In this document: positions 43,104 to 52,723 of the stretch, piece by piece
How positions within the stretch are numbered: position 1 is the stretch's first letter
How the letters are laid out: each line of letters begins with the position of its first letter
Assembly (NCBI GenBank): GCA_020634315.1
Contig: JACKBV010000019.1
Span: 1 to 64,000 of the forward strand
Reading direction: 5' to 3'
Source of the DNA: Ardenticatenaceae bacterium
GTDB taxonomy: Bacteria; Chloroflexota; Anaerolineae; Promineifilales; Promineifilaceae
DNA length: 64,000 bases
The notes under the pieces: generated by a model
Told to the model about the DNA's origin: nothing
Databases searched by the model: none
The model's input: only the letters and a program-made list of their open reading frames with translations
Translations under genes and position numbers: made by a program

Positions 43104-43132
43104 TTACATTTGCGGGCATATCCGTGTACAAT
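43104..43132 (+). promoter_or_regulatory. Possible promoter of the amidase gene
   Basis: TTACAT (43104-43109), 17 bp, TACAAT (43127-43132). The -35 is weak, the -10 good. The ATG at 43139 starts six bases after the -10, with no ribosome site, so the mRNA may be leaderless. Confidence 0.4.
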
Positions 43133-43138
43133 AAACGC

Positions 43139-43909
43139 ATGGCATATGGCACGAGGCAAGCTGGCACTTCGGTCTGGGTGAAAGTTTTGACGCGCAATTT
43201 TCCAATTGTGTTGTTTTTGATTTTGGCGATGGTGGGGATGACGGCCGTTTACTGGTTTTTTTCTCCCGCCGACAGCAGTGCCGATGATATGTTTGCCGCA
43301 GTGACAACTTATGACGGGTTAACCGCACCCATTTATAAAAACGTCCCTGAGAAACCGGTTGTACAGCGTCTGGCACAAAGCCCTGGCCCTACGCGCGTTG
43401 CCATCATTGTGGGGCATCGGAACAGTGACAGTGGGGCTGTTTGTGATGATGGCTTGACCGAAGTTGAGGTCAATGCGGATATTGCAGAGCGTGTGTATGC
43501 ACAGCTTACGGCGCAGGGCATTCATACCGATTTGCTTGATGAATTCGACCCGCATCTGACCAATTACTATGGCACGGCTTTGATTTCCATTCATGCCGAC
43601 TCTTGTGTTTACTACAACGACTTAGCAACCGGCTTTAAGATTGCCGGTTCATCTTTTACCGATTCCAGTCAACTTTCCATTTGCGTTGAGTCAGCCTATC
43701 GTGATGCCACGCAAATGTTTTATCATGAGAATACGATTACACCACACATGACAGATTACCATGCCTTCCGTGAGATTGCGCTTGGGGTGCCCGCGATCAT
43801 CATTGAAACAGGTTTTATGAATTTAGACCGGCAGATGATTACCACGCAGGCGGATGTTCCAGCCGCGGGTATTGCTAACGGGATTCTGTGTTTTTTAGAT
43901 AAACAGTAA
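43139..43909 (+). CDS. N-acetylmuramoyl-L-alanine amidase (Amidase_3)
   Basis: Cleaves the bond between MurNAc and the stem peptide. An N-terminal signal anchor (FPIVLFLILAMVGMTAVYWF) is followed by the catalytic domain with VGHRNSDSG (zinc His), a Glu in LTEVEVN, ISIHADSC (second His) and IIETGFMNLDRQMI with the catalytic Glu. The TTG at 43094 is an alternative start but lies upstream of a -10 box. The 256-residue protein has no SPOR or LysM domain. It faces outside. Confidence 0.82.
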   Translation: MAYGTRQAGTSVWVKVLTRNFPIVLFLILAMVGMTAVYWFFSPADSSADDMFAAVTTYDGLTAPIYKNVPEKPVVQRLAQSPGPTRVAIIVGHRNSDSGAVCDDGLTEVEVNADIAERVYAQLTAQGIHTDLLDEFDPHLTNYYGTALISIHADSCVYYNDLATGFKIAGSSFTDSSQLSICVESAYRDATQMFYHENTITPHMTDYHAFREIALGVPAIIIETGFMNLDRQMITTQADVPAAGIANGILCFLDKQ

Positions 43910-43936
43910 TCAGATTGATTTCACGGGTAATGGATT

Positions 43937-45043
43937 ATGGATCAAGGGAATGCCGCTTTGCTGCGGCAAGCGCAGGCAGCAATTAGACAGGGGGAGAAGC
44001 ACCAGGCAAGGCAACTGTTGCAGGAAGCGCTGCAACGGGATCGGGATAATTATGTGGCGTGGCTGTTGATGGCTAGTGTCACAAATGATCCGCGTACCTC
44101 TTTGGGGTATGTGAAGCAGGCGGCGCAGCTGAATCCTTCGGCGGCGACCGTGCAGAAGGCTTTGGTTTGGGCGGAGAATCGTGTGCAGACGGCGGCGGCA
44201 GCGGCTGATACGGCCGTTTCCCAATCACCCCCTCCCGTCGAAAAACGGCGTTGGTGGCTATGGGGCGGTGTCGCCCTGACCCTTTTGTTGGTTGTCCTCG
44301 CCATTTTCTCTGCCCTGTATTGGCCGGGTAGGAACGCGCAAGCTGCGGTTGAAATGGCAAGTGTCGTCACCTTGTCCACAATGACACCGGCTGCGGAACT
44401 GGCATCGGGTGCGTTACCGGCTGATGTGGCTGAAGTTGGTGGAGAAGAAACGGCCGTTGCCACACCCACCATCGCGCCATCCTTTACCCCAACCCCCGTA
44501 CCGCATATCGTTGCCAAAAACATCGGTCAGAGTAAAGACAACGACGACCACCAGCCCCGGCCAACCTGGACACTCACACCCAGCCCCACACCCACGCCGA
44601 CCCCCACAAATACGCCAATGCCCACGTTCGTCGCCCCTCAAAGCGGCCCGGTATCGCGCCCCTTTGGGGTGGGCGCAAACGAGCGTTGGGTGGATGTGAA
44701 CCTGACGACGCAGTCGTTGGTGGCGTATGAAGGGGATACGGCCGTTTTATCGACATTCATCTCTAGTGGCACCTGGCAGCATCCCACCGTCACCGGTCAA
44801 TTTCGCATTTACCTCACGTACCAAAGCCAGACAATGGATGGCCGCCGCCTGGGATACGACTATTATCTGGAAAACGTCCCTTATGTGATGTACTTTTACG
44901 AAGATTACGCGCTGCACGGCACATTCTGGCACAACAACTTTGGCACACCCATGAGTCACGGCTGTGTAAACATGAAAACGTCCGAAGCGGGTTGGTTGTA
45001 CGAATGGGTAAGTATCGGTACACTCGTTAACGTACATTATTGA
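43937..45043 (+). CDS. L,D-transpeptidase (YkuD) with TPR-like N-terminus
   Basis: The N-terminal ~75 residues resemble a TPR (cytoplasmic). One membrane helix (WWLWGGVALTLLLVVLAIFSALYW, about 102-125) leads to a Thr/Pro stalk. The C-terminal domain from about 250 is YkuD: ERWVDVNLTTQSLVAYEG, then HGTFWHNNFGTPMSHGCVNM, which holds the catalytic SHGCVNM Cys. These enzymes make 3-3 cross-links or attach proteins to peptidoglycan. The gene is 27 bp downstream of the amidase and likely in the same transcript. Confidence 0.88.
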   Translation: MDQGNAALLRQAQAAIRQGEKHQARQLLQEALQRDRDNYVAWLLMASVTNDPRTSLGYVKQAAQLNPSAATVQKALVWAENRVQTAAAAADTAVSQSPPPVEKRRWWLWGGVALTLLLVVLAIFSALYWPGRNAQAAVEMASVVTLSTMTPAAELASGALPADVAEVGGEETAVATPTIAPSFTPTPVPHIVAKNIGQSKDNDDHQPRPTWTLTPSPTPTPTPTNTPMPTFVAPQSGPVSRPFGVGANERWVDVNLTTQSLVAYEGDTAVLSTFISSGTWQHPTVTGQFRIYLTYQSQTMDGRRLGYDYYLENVPYVMYFYEDYALHGTFWHNNFGTPMSHGCVNMKTSEAGWLYEWVSIGTLVNVHY

Positions 45044-45173
45044 TAGCAATCGTCTGTCCATGAAGAGGCGAAGTAGCAATGGACAAACTCAACAGGCACA
45101 TCTGGCAAAGCAGACACAATAAGTCTGCACCGCCAAATAAAGCGCAATACAACACAACTTGTTTATGAAATCG

Positions 45174-45216
45174 GACCCGATGCGTGGGAGGAACTCTTTC
45201 AACATCGGGTCTTTTT
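45174..45216 (+). terminator. Terminator between L,D-transpeptidase and purA
   Basis: GACCCGATG (45174-45182) pairs with CATCGGGTC (45203-45211), 20-base loop, five T (45212-45216). It ends the transcript or serves in the purA leader. Confidence 0.65.
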
Positions 45217-45280
45217 CTGCCCAAATTAGCCGTGACCCGTACCCGATTACGGATTATCGAATTTACATGGAGGAAGAGTC

Positions 45281-46573
45281 ATGCCCTTAAACATTATTAT
45301 TGGTGCCCAATGGGGCGATGAAGGCAAAGGTCGAATTACCGATTTGTTGGCAGCTAAAGCGGATGTCGTTGCCCGTTATAGTGGTGGCGATAATGCCGGT
45401 CACACCGTGACCATCGGCGCTGATGTGTTCAAATTACACCTGATTCCATCAGGGATTATTCATGATACAGTGGCTTGCATCATTGGCAATGGCGTTGTGA
45501 TCAATCCCAAAGTGCTGCTGCATGAAATGGATGCCCTTGCCGCGCGTGGGGTTGATGTCAGCCCGGCTTGTTTGCAGATTAGCCGCCGTGCTCACCTCAT
45601 TACGCCAGCGCACATTGCCCTGGACAAAGCCAAAGAAATGCAGCGCGGCGCGGAAGCTATCGGCACAACGCTGCGCGGTATTGGCCCGGCTTACACAGAT
45701 AAAATTAGCCGTACTGGGATTCGCGCCGGACTTTTTGCTGACCCTGAAGAATTGGCGGAAGCGATTCAGGCACATGTTGAGGCGCACAATGAAGTGCTCA
45801 CAAAGATTTACAACATGGAGCCGTTGGATGCGAATGTCGTTGCCGCCGATTTTGCAGCCTATGCGCAGCGCTTAGCGCCACATCTGGTGGACAGCGGCGT
45901 GGTGATTGATGAGGCTTTGCGTAACGGCCGTTCCGTGTTAGCCGAAGGCGCACAAGGCACATTGCTGGACATCGATCACGGCACCTATCCCTTTGTCACC
46001 AGTTCCGCGCCGACAGCGGGCGGTGCCTTAACCGGTTTGGGCGTTGGCCCCAAGGTCGTTGGCGAAATCATGGGCGTTGCCAAGGCGTTTACCACCCGTG
46101 TCGGCAGTGGCCCATTCCCCACCGAATTGGACGGCGACATGGCGATGCGCCTGCGCGGGACGGGGGCAAATCCGTGGGATGAATATGGCACGACGACGGG
46201 GCGTCCCCGCCGTGTTGGTTGGCTCGATATGGTCATTTTGCGCCATGCACATCGGGTGAACAGCCTCACCGAACTGGCCCTGACCAAACTCGATATTTTG
46301 AGCGGTATCCCTGAAATTAAGGTGTGTGTGGGCTACGAAATAGATGGTGTACGCATTGATTATTTCCCCAGTGACCTGCGCACGTTGGCTCGCTGCCAGC
46401 CCATTTATGATACGCTGCCCGGTTGGCAAGAGGACATCATGGATGTGCGTGATTTTGCACAGTTACCGGCCAATGCCCAGGCTTATGTGAATTATGTTAG
46501 CGAGCAATTGGGCGTGCCCATTCCCATTATTTCGGTTGGCCCAGGCCGCGCACAGACGATATTGAAAGGTTGA
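45281..46573 (+). CDS. purA: Adenylosuccinate synthase
   Basis: Joins IMP and aspartate with GTP, the first committed step to AMP. GAQWGDEGKGRITD (N-terminal P-loop), GGDNAGHTV, IGTTLRGIGPAY, EGAQGTLLDIDHGTYPFVTSSAP, and the C-terminal VGPGRAQTI are standard. The 430-residue length is normal. GGAGGAAGAG precedes the ATG. The second gene in the region (46609) starts 35 bp after. Confidence 0.95.
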   Translation: MPLNIIIGAQWGDEGKGRITDLLAAKADVVARYSGGDNAGHTVTIGADVFKLHLIPSGIIHDTVACIIGNGVVINPKVLLHEMDALAARGVDVSPACLQISRRAHLITPAHIALDKAKEMQRGAEAIGTTLRGIGPAYTDKISRTGIRAGLFADPEELAEAIQAHVEAHNEVLTKIYNMEPLDANVVAADFAAYAQRLAPHLVDSGVVIDEALRNGRSVLAEGAQGTLLDIDHGTYPFVTSSAPTAGGALTGLGVGPKVVGEIMGVAKAFTTRVGSGPFPTELDGDMAMRLRGTGANPWDEYGTTTGRPRRVGWLDMVILRHAHRVNSLTELALTKLDILSGIPEIKVCVGYEIDGVRIDYFPSDLRTLARCQPIYDTLPGWQEDIMDVRDFAQLPANAQAYVNYVSEQLGVPIPIISVGPGRAQTILKG

Positions 46574-46608
46574 GATTGGGCGCTTAGCGTTACTATTTGG
46601 AGGATGCT

Positions 46609-48249
46609 GTGAGCGATTACGATACCATTGTCATTGGATCGGGGGCGGGTGGTTTGACAACGGCCGTTTCCCTGGCGCAAGCTGGTCAAAAAGTGTTGGT
46701 CTGTGAACAACACGAAGTTCCCGGCGGTTGGACTCATTCTTTCACCCTGGAAGGCTACCGTTTTAGCCCTGGCGTTCATTACATCGGCAGTTTGGGGCAA
46801 GGCGAGCAGCTGCGTTCCATTTATGAAGGGTTGGGCGTGTCGCAAGACCTCTCTTTTTGCGAGTTGAACCCCGATGGCTTCGATCATGTGATTGTGGGCA
46901 ATGAACGCTTCGACATTCCCAAAGGGCGCGACAACTTCATCCATCGCCTGAAAGATCGTTTTCCCCGTGAAGTCAATGGCATTGACCGCTATTTCGCCAT
47001 CATGGACGATTTGTTTGCCGATTTGCGCACGTTATCCCGTTTGCAAAATCCGTTGCAATTGGCGCAGGCGCGTACCTTTTGGCGTTGGGGTTGGCGTACC
47101 GGGCAGGCTGTTCTCGATTACTGCTTCACAGACCCGCTGCTGAAGGCGATTCTCTCTGCACAATCCGGGGATCATGGCATGCCTCCTTCCCAGGTTTCTG
47201 CGCCGATGCATTTGGGGATTACGGAGCATTACTTGAATGGCGGCTATTATCCCTTGGGCGGCGCATTTGCCATTCCCCGCGCCTTTGTGCGTGCGCTGAA
47301 ACGCGCTGGCGGCGAGATTCGCCTGTCTACTCCTGTGCAGCGGATTTTGTTGGAAAACGGCCGTGCCGTTGGTGTGGAATTGGCGGGCGGCGAAACTTTA
47401 CGCGCCCGCCATATTGTCAGCAATGCAGACCCGGAAATGACTTTTGGCAAATTGATTGGACGTGAGCAGCTGCCCTGGCAATTACGGCGCAAAGTTAACA
47501 AGGTGCGCTATTCTGGTTCGGCGCTCAGCCTCTTTTTTGCGGTGGACATGGATTTGCCAGCAGCGGGATTGGATTCTGGCAATGTCTGGTTTTACCGGCA
47601 TGCTGATGTCGATGGTCTGTATCAGCAAGGGTTGGGCGACCGGATTTTGCATGCGGAGCGTGCCGATGCCTTGTTCCTCACCGTCACGACGCTCAAAGAC
47701 CCATCGAAAATGCACAGTGGTCATCATACGTTGGAGGCATTTACGTTTGTGGGATACGAGCCTTTTTGGCGATGGGCCAATCAGCCTAATGGGCAGCGTG
47801 GCGCGGATTACCAGGGGTTAAAGAATCAGTTAGCCGATAAGATGTTTGCCACAATTGAGGAGATTGTGCCCGGCATTCGCGATCATGTCGTGTTTTGTGA
47901 TTTGGGCACGCCGCTCACCAATCAGCATTACCTGGCTGCGCATCGTGGCAATTTGTATGGCATTGCCAAAAGCCCGTTCCAGATGGGGCCGTTTTCGTTT
48001 GCGGTGAAATCGGCCGTGCCGGGATTGTGGCTGTGCGGGGCGAGCACATTGTCGCATGGTGTGTCTGGGGCGACGGCGTCGGGCATTGCCGCGGCACGCA
48101 GCATTTTGGGCTGCCGTACCCGTGACCTGCTGCAACAAAATGGGCCAACGTTGTCCATTTACCCATCAGAAAATGTAGAGCAATGGCCGCCGGAGTTACA
48201 GGCAAAAATTGCGCTGCGGCAGCAAGAAATTGAGGCAGCATCTGCCTGA
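46609..48249 (+). CDS. FAD-dependent CrtI/retinol saturase-like oxidoreductase
   Basis: Phytoene desaturase-related FAD enzyme: GSGAGGLTTAV dinucleotide motif near residue 11, EQHEVPGGWTHSF and YRFSPGVHYIGSL, ending with a GLWLCGASTLSHGVSGATASGIAAA FAD-binding box. The GGAGG at 46599-46603 fits GTG 46609; the frame also begins at TTG 46597. Within the family it is closer to the all-trans-retinol 13,14-reductase-like group than to classical CrtI, by the HYIG segment. No carotenoid genes are near, so the substrate is open. Confidence 0.75.
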   Translation: MSDYDTIVIGSGAGGLTTAVSLAQAGQKVLVCEQHEVPGGWTHSFTLEGYRFSPGVHYIGSLGQGEQLRSIYEGLGVSQDLSFCELNPDGFDHVIVGNERFDIPKGRDNFIHRLKDRFPREVNGIDRYFAIMDDLFADLRTLSRLQNPLQLAQARTFWRWGWRTGQAVLDYCFTDPLLKAILSAQSGDHGMPPSQVSAPMHLGITEHYLNGGYYPLGGAFAIPRAFVRALKRAGGEIRLSTPVQRILLENGRAVGVELAGGETLRARHIVSNADPEMTFGKLIGREQLPWQLRRKVNKVRYSGSALSLFFAVDMDLPAAGLDSGNVWFYRHADVDGLYQQGLGDRILHAERADALFLTVTTLKDPSKMHSGHHTLEAFTFVGYEPFWRWANQPNGQRGADYQGLKNQLADKMFATIEEIVPGIRDHVVFCDLGTPLTNQHYLAAHRGNLYGIAKSPFQMGPFSFAVKSAVPGLWLCGASTLSHGVSGATASGIAAARSILGCRTRDLLQQNGPTLSIYPSENVEQWPPELQAKIALRQQEIEAASA

Positions 48250-48275
48250 GATTTCGCGTCTTTTATTGTTTTCCT

Positions 48276-50189
48276 GTGCGTTTTTTCCCTTTTACTCGTC
48301 TCATAACCCGGTCAGCCCTGACCCGGTCGGCATGGCTGTTGCTGCTGGCCGGGTTTGTTTTTGTCCTGACTTATCGTGCGCCGGTATCCAGTACGGGGAG
48401 TGACCCTTTTTTGAGCCTGTTGGTGTCGCAGGCGGTTGTGGAGCAGGGCACAGTGCAGTTGGATGCGTACCAGGAGCAGATGGCGTCTGCTTTCACTGAT
48501 AATTATCGGTTGGTGAAGGCGAACGGGCATACGTTTTACGTGTATCCTAATATGCCATCTCTGTTGGCGGTGCCGGTGGTGTGGGGGCTGCGGCAGTTTG
48601 GGTGGGACATGACGCAACGGCCGTTTTCCGATGCGGCACAGCGCTTGTTGGCTTCCTCATTGTGCGTGTTCATTTTGTTCACCTTGTATGCGACAGCGCG
48701 GCTTTATCTGCCGACGCGCAGCAGTTTGTGGCTAACGGCCGTTTTCATGTTGGGCAGCAGCCTGGTGAGCACATTGGGTGTCGCTTTTTGGAGCGCCGAC
48801 TTTGCCACACTGTTTGGTGCCATCGTTTTGCTGCTGTTGTCCTTGCACGAGCAAAAGCGCCCGGTGCGAGGGCTGCCGCTCTGGTTAGGCGTGGCGCTTT
48901 TCTTTGCTTATGCTTGCCGCCCGACTATGGCCGTGTTGGTGGCTCTGGTTTTGCTTTATTTGCTGTGGGTTGATCGGCGCGTGGGTTTGGAAACGGCCGT
49001 TATTGCCGCTTTTTGCCTGGGGTTGTTCAGCTGGCACGCACATGCCACCTATGGCTCGTGGCTGCCGCCGTACTTTTTAGCCAGCACCAGCCGCGAATTT
49101 AGCAGCGCCAACGCGGCGCCCTGGCTGGCTGCTTTGTATGGCATCACGTTTAGTCCAGGGCGTGGACTGTTCACTTTTACGCCAACGCTTCTATGGGTGT
49201 TGGCTGGCGTTATCTGGCAGGTGGCTTATGTGCGCCGTCGCCCATTGGCCTTGCTGCTGTTGGCCTGGATGAGTTTGCACGCGCTGATGATTACACGCTT
49301 TTGGAATTGGTGGGGCGGGTTTTCGTTTGGTCCCCGTTTGTTTACGGAGCTGCTGCCGGGATTTGCCTGGCTGGCGGCTGTTTTGTGGGCACGGGTAACG
49401 GCCGTTGCCCCACAGCGCCTGCGCACGCGTATTGCCGCCACTTTTTTAGGGTTGGGTGCGCTGAGTATTTTTATTCACAGTTACAGCGGCTTGCACAATT
49501 TGGCGGCGATTGAGTTGGATGGCGGCGTGCTGCCGCCGCATGTCGATCATGCGCCCGCGCTGCTTTTAGATTGGCGTTTTCTGCCATTTTTGGCTGACGC
49601 CGACACGCTGTGTGCGCGTAATGCCGCTTATTTTGGACAGCAGGAGGGAAACGGCCGTTTGCGTTTGTCGCCCCTGGTGTGGGATGAGCCTGTGTTTTGG
49701 CGCGAGGCTGATAATGTGCGCCTGTTGCCCAATTTGCCATGGTCAGAACCCGAAGAGTCGCCGCCTCAATTGGCCCCCAATGCCGCTTATCGCACTTATT
49801 TACCCGTCATCATCAATCAGGCTCCGCTGCACGCATTTTTTATCGGCTGGGGATATGCACAAATCGAAGTGGTCTGGTCGCTTTGCCCTGAGGCGACGAT
49901 TTTGTTTGTCGCCCCACCTGATGTGGATGCAGACAGCACCTATTTGCTGGCTGTCACGGGGCGCAGCAAACAGCGGCAGACAATGGAAATCGTGTTGAAT
50001 GGCACAGTCCTGGGCAATGTGCAATTTGACGAGGCGACGAGCACGCAAAGCGTGCCGGTTGCCGGAGCATGGCTGCGGGCAGACGCTTATAACCAATTGA
50101 CCTTTGTCTTGCCCGTCACCACACAGTCTGATGACACGCCGTTTCGTTATGGGGTTGCGCTCAATCAATTTGCCTTGCAGCGCAAGTAA
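48276..50189 (+). CDS. Polytopic membrane protein with C-terminal soluble domain (GT-C-like)
   Basis: About ten membrane helices in residues 1-420 with a large loop after helix 1 (TGSDPFLSLLVSQAVVEQGTVQ). Periplasmic loops contain FWNWWGGFSFGPRLFTELLPG. The soluble C-terminus (about 430-637) is beta-rich. The fold type resembles membrane glycosyltransferases of the dolichol-phosphate-mannose type, but no catalytic motif was confirmed. The start (GTG 48276) has no good ribosome site. It follows the CrtI-like gene by 26 bp. The function is not recognised. Confidence 0.5.
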   Translation: MRFFPFTRLITRSALTRSAWLLLLAGFVFVLTYRAPVSSTGSDPFLSLLVSQAVVEQGTVQLDAYQEQMASAFTDNYRLVKANGHTFYVYPNMPSLLAVPVVWGLRQFGWDMTQRPFSDAAQRLLASSLCVFILFTLYATARLYLPTRSSLWLTAVFMLGSSLVSTLGVAFWSADFATLFGAIVLLLLSLHEQKRPVRGLPLWLGVALFFAYACRPTMAVLVALVLLYLLWVDRRVGLETAVIAAFCLGLFSWHAHATYGSWLPPYFLASTSREFSSANAAPWLAALYGITFSPGRGLFTFTPTLLWVLAGVIWQVAYVRRRPLALLLLAWMSLHALMITRFWNWWGGFSFGPRLFTELLPGFAWLAAVLWARVTAVAPQRLRTRIAATFLGLGALSIFIHSYSGLHNLAAIELDGGVLPPHVDHAPALLLDWRFLPFLADADTLCARNAAYFGQQEGNGRLRLSPLVWDEPVFWREADNVRLLPNLPWSEPEESPPQLAPNAAYRTYLPVIINQAPLHAFFIGWGYAQIEVVWSLCPEATILFVAPPDVDADSTYLLAVTGRSKQRQTMEIVLNGTVLGNVQFDEATSTQSVPVAGAWLRADAYNQLTFVLPVTTQSDDTPFRYGVALNQFALQRK

Positions 50190-50202
50190 CGGCCGTGCCG
50201 AT

Positions 50203-51606
50203 TTACGTGTAGATATTTTCGCGTATCCAACCTTTGGGGTAAAGGCTCTCAACCAGTCCTGCGTGGGCGCGATAGACGCCGACACCCATTGTGAACCCCT
50301 GGTACCGTAGAATGATGTACCCTGTGCCGGTGCAGTGGCTGGCTTGTGTGGCGCTAATCTTGAAATCATGCCGTGCCACATAGTTTGCCACTTGTTCTGG
50401 CTCAAGATCAATGGTGTTACGTGTTGCCAGATGCCCAAAAATCATGGCCGCTGCTGTGGTCAATTTGGGGTATTTGCCGTCAACGTTCATGAAATGCAGC
50501 CCAATGGTGTCTGCGTTGAGTTTACTGGGTGGGAGATGATGCTGCTGGGCCAGGTAGAGGCGCTTGCGACTCCAGCGAAACAGGTGGTAGCTGCTAAATT
50601 GCGCTGGTGTGAAGCCATAGCGTTCACAGAGAATGGTTAGCCAGGGTTCTGGCTCGATGTCTAATGGCGCGGTGTTGTCGCTTGGGGTGATGGGGGAAAC
50701 GGCCGTTCCCTTTTCCAATACGGCAATGAAAAATCCGCCTGTATCATTTTGCTGCGGCCAGATACGCAGCGCCAGGCGCAGCTCTTCGCGTAGCGAATCC
50801 CCTTGCCATTCTGTAATTCCTGGGGAAGTGGCAAAGCCAGGAATATGCGCGGGGAGGAGGCGCAGGGCATCCGGGCCAGCTTCGCGCAAAATGGCGTCAA
50901 TGACCAGTTCGTTTTCTTCAGGGGCAAAGGTGCAGGTGGCATAGACGATGCGCCCGCCAGGGCGGCACAGCTGTACTGCTTTGCGCAGCAATGCTTTTTG
51001 GGGGCCAGCCATCTTCAATGAGCCGTTGAGCGATGCCTTTTGCAGCGCAGATGGGTCTTTGCGGCAGGTTCCTTCGCAGCTGCATGGCGCGTCTACCAAG
51101 ATGCGGTCAAAGGTTCCGGCGTGTTTGGAGAAATTGCTGCCGTCATACGTGGTGGTGGTGATGTTGAGCAGGCCAAGGCGATCCAGATTTTGGCGGGCGG
51201 CACGCATACGGCTGATGTCCCGGTCATTGGCGATGACGAGGCCTTCATTGTGCATGGCCGCGCCTATTTGCGCGGTTTTGTTGCCGGGGGCGGCGCACAG
51301 GTCGAGGATGCGTTCGCCGGGCTGCGGATCGAGGAGCATCACGGGCAGCATGGAGACTTCTTCTTGCAGGTGGAATAATCCGGCGAGGTATGTCCAATGT
51401 AAGCCGGGCTGAAAGTCGGCGGGCAGGCGGAAGGCATTGGCCTGCCAGGGCATTGGCTGCATGGGCACAGGCAGCAGGGTGGCGAGTTGCTCTGGCGTGG
51501 TTTTGAGTGGGTTGACCCAAATGGTGGTGGGTAACGGCCGTTGCACAGCCGCTAAAAACTCATCCCAATCAGCTACCAAGGGGCGATATCGTTCGATGTA
51601 ATTCAT
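50203..51606 (-). CDS. RNA m5C methyltransferase, NOL1/NOP2/Sun (RsmF-like)
   Basis: SAM-dependent cytosine-5 methyltransferase of rRNA or tRNA. Motifs: DLCAAPGNKT (SAM binding), VDAPCSCEGT with the catalytic Cys, and YATCTFAPEEN with the second Cys. A PUA-like C-terminus (about 380-467) agrees with RsmF. The ATG at 51606 is preferred to the TTG at 51624. Convergent with the membrane protein gene, 13 bp away. Divergent from a glycosyltransferase gene. Confidence 0.9.
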   Translation of the reverse strand: MNYIERYRPLVADWDEFLAAVQRPLPTTIWVNPLKTTPEQLATLLPVPMQPMPWQANAFRLPADFQPGLHWTYLAGLFHLQEEVSMLPVMLLDPQPGERILDLCAAPGNKTAQIGAAMHNEGLVIANDRDISRMRAARQNLDRLGLLNITTTTYDGSNFSKHAGTFDRILVDAPCSCEGTCRKDPSALQKASLNGSLKMAGPQKALLRKAVQLCRPGGRIVYATCTFAPEENELVIDAILREAGPDALRLLPAHIPGFATSPGITEWQGDSLREELRLALRIWPQQNDTGGFFIAVLEKGTAVSPITPSDNTAPLDIEPEPWLTILCERYGFTPAQFSSYHLFRWSRKRLYLAQQHHLPPSKLNADTIGLHFMNVDGKYPKLTTAAAMIFGHLATRNTIDLEPEQVANYVARHDFKISATQASHCTGTGYIILRYQGFTMGVGVYRAHAGLVESLYPKGWIRENIYT

Positions 51607-51683
51607 GCGCCAATAATGCCACAAGTTGCATTGTGGCGCACTGCAAGAATAAATGACGCTTGCCCTGCGACTTACCGCTGGCG

Positions 51684-51713
51684 TTGTGCATCCCTTTTAA
51701 CCTGCGCTATACT
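51684..51713 (+). promoter_or_regulatory. Promoter of the glycosyltransferase/radical SAM region
   Basis: TTGTGC (51684-51689), 18 bp, TATACT (51708-51713). A short upstream ORF starting ATGAAC at 51723 may be only a leader before the ATG at 51782. Confidence 0.5.
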
Positions 51714-51781
51714 TGCCCTTCCATGAACAAAAACGCAAAAATGCATTTGACAGTGCGCATTTGCATTTGATTGAGCAAGAT

Positions 51782-52681
51782 ATGAACAAAGTACCCTGTA
51801 CTGTAGGCATTTTTGCCCACAATGAAGAAGCAAATATTGGCAAATTGCTGACAAACATGTGTGAGCAGCGGCTGCAAACAGTCGAGATACGCGAGATCAT
51901 CGTTGTGAGCAGTGGCTCGTTTGATGAGACAGACAGTATTGTGCGCGAATATGCGGCACAAGACCCGCGCATCAAACTATTGGTGCAAGAGCGGCGTGAA
52001 GGGAAAGCCTCGGCGATTAACCTCTTTTTGCGGCAAATGACGGAACGGGTGTTGGTGATTTGCAGCGCCGATTTACAGCCAGAGTTGGACACCATCGAGA
52101 AGTTGATTGCTCCGTTTGCTGATCCGGAAATGGGCATGACCAGCAGTCGCCCGGTTCCGGTTAATGTTCCCGATACGTTTATGGGATTTGCGGCGCATTT
52201 GCTATGGGGCTTGCACCACGAGATTAACGCCAGCGGCGGCTTCAAAGCGGGCGAGATGATTGCCTTTATCAAGATTTTTGAGCGTATCCCGTATAAAACG
52301 TCGGTGGACGAGGCGAGCATTGAGCCGGTGATTCGTGGTCAGGGGTACAAGGTGCAATATATTGCCGATGCTGTGGTTTTGAATAAGGGGCCAGAAACGG
52401 TGGCTGATTTCTTGCGGCAGCGGCGGCGGATTTATTCCGGTCATCTGGATATTAAGCATTTGCTGGGCTATTCGGTCAGTACGATGAGCGGTGGTCATGT
52501 TTTGAAGATGCTGCTGAAGCGTCTGGATTGGCGGCCGAAGCAGTTTGTGTGGACGTGGGGAGTCGTGTTGTTGGAGGTTTACGGCCGTTACCTGGGTTGG
52601 CGCGACTTCAAAAACCGTAAAGACCACACGGTTTGGGAAATTGCCAAAACCACCAAAGAGCTTTCACCCACAAAGGAGTAA
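51782..52681 (+). CDS. Family 2 glycosyltransferase
   Basis: GT-A fold: GIFAHNEEANIGKLL at the N-terminus, EIIVVSSGSFDET, ICSADLQPELDTIEKL (metal-binding DxD variant SADLQ) and a QRRRIYSGHLD motif resembling the Q-x-x-R-W of processive GT2 enzymes. A C-terminal hydrophobic stretch (FVWTWGVVLLEVYG) may attach it to the membrane. The ATG 51782 starts at the domain edge. It is 43 bp before the radical SAM gene. Acceptor unknown. Confidence 0.82.
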   Translation: MNKVPCTVGIFAHNEEANIGKLLTNMCEQRLQTVEIREIIVVSSGSFDETDSIVREYAAQDPRIKLLVQERREGKASAINLFLRQMTERVLVICSADLQPELDTIEKLIAPFADPEMGMTSSRPVPVNVPDTFMGFAAHLLWGLHHEINASGGFKAGEMIAFIKIFERIPYKTSVDEASIEPVIRGQGYKVQYIADAVVLNKGPETVADFLRQRRRIYSGHLDIKHLLGYSVSTMSGGHVLKMLLKRLDWRPKQFVWTWGVVLLEVYGRYLGWRDFKNRKDHTVWEIAKTTKELSPTKE

Positions 52682-52723
52682 ATAGTATTGGTGGCTGCGA
52701 GGCTGCCGATGCTTTACTAACGT

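Noticed and set aside
45044..45280. Riboswitch in the purA leader
   Set aside because: Only a simple stem with a T-run was seen; no conserved purine or other aptamer core could be recognised.
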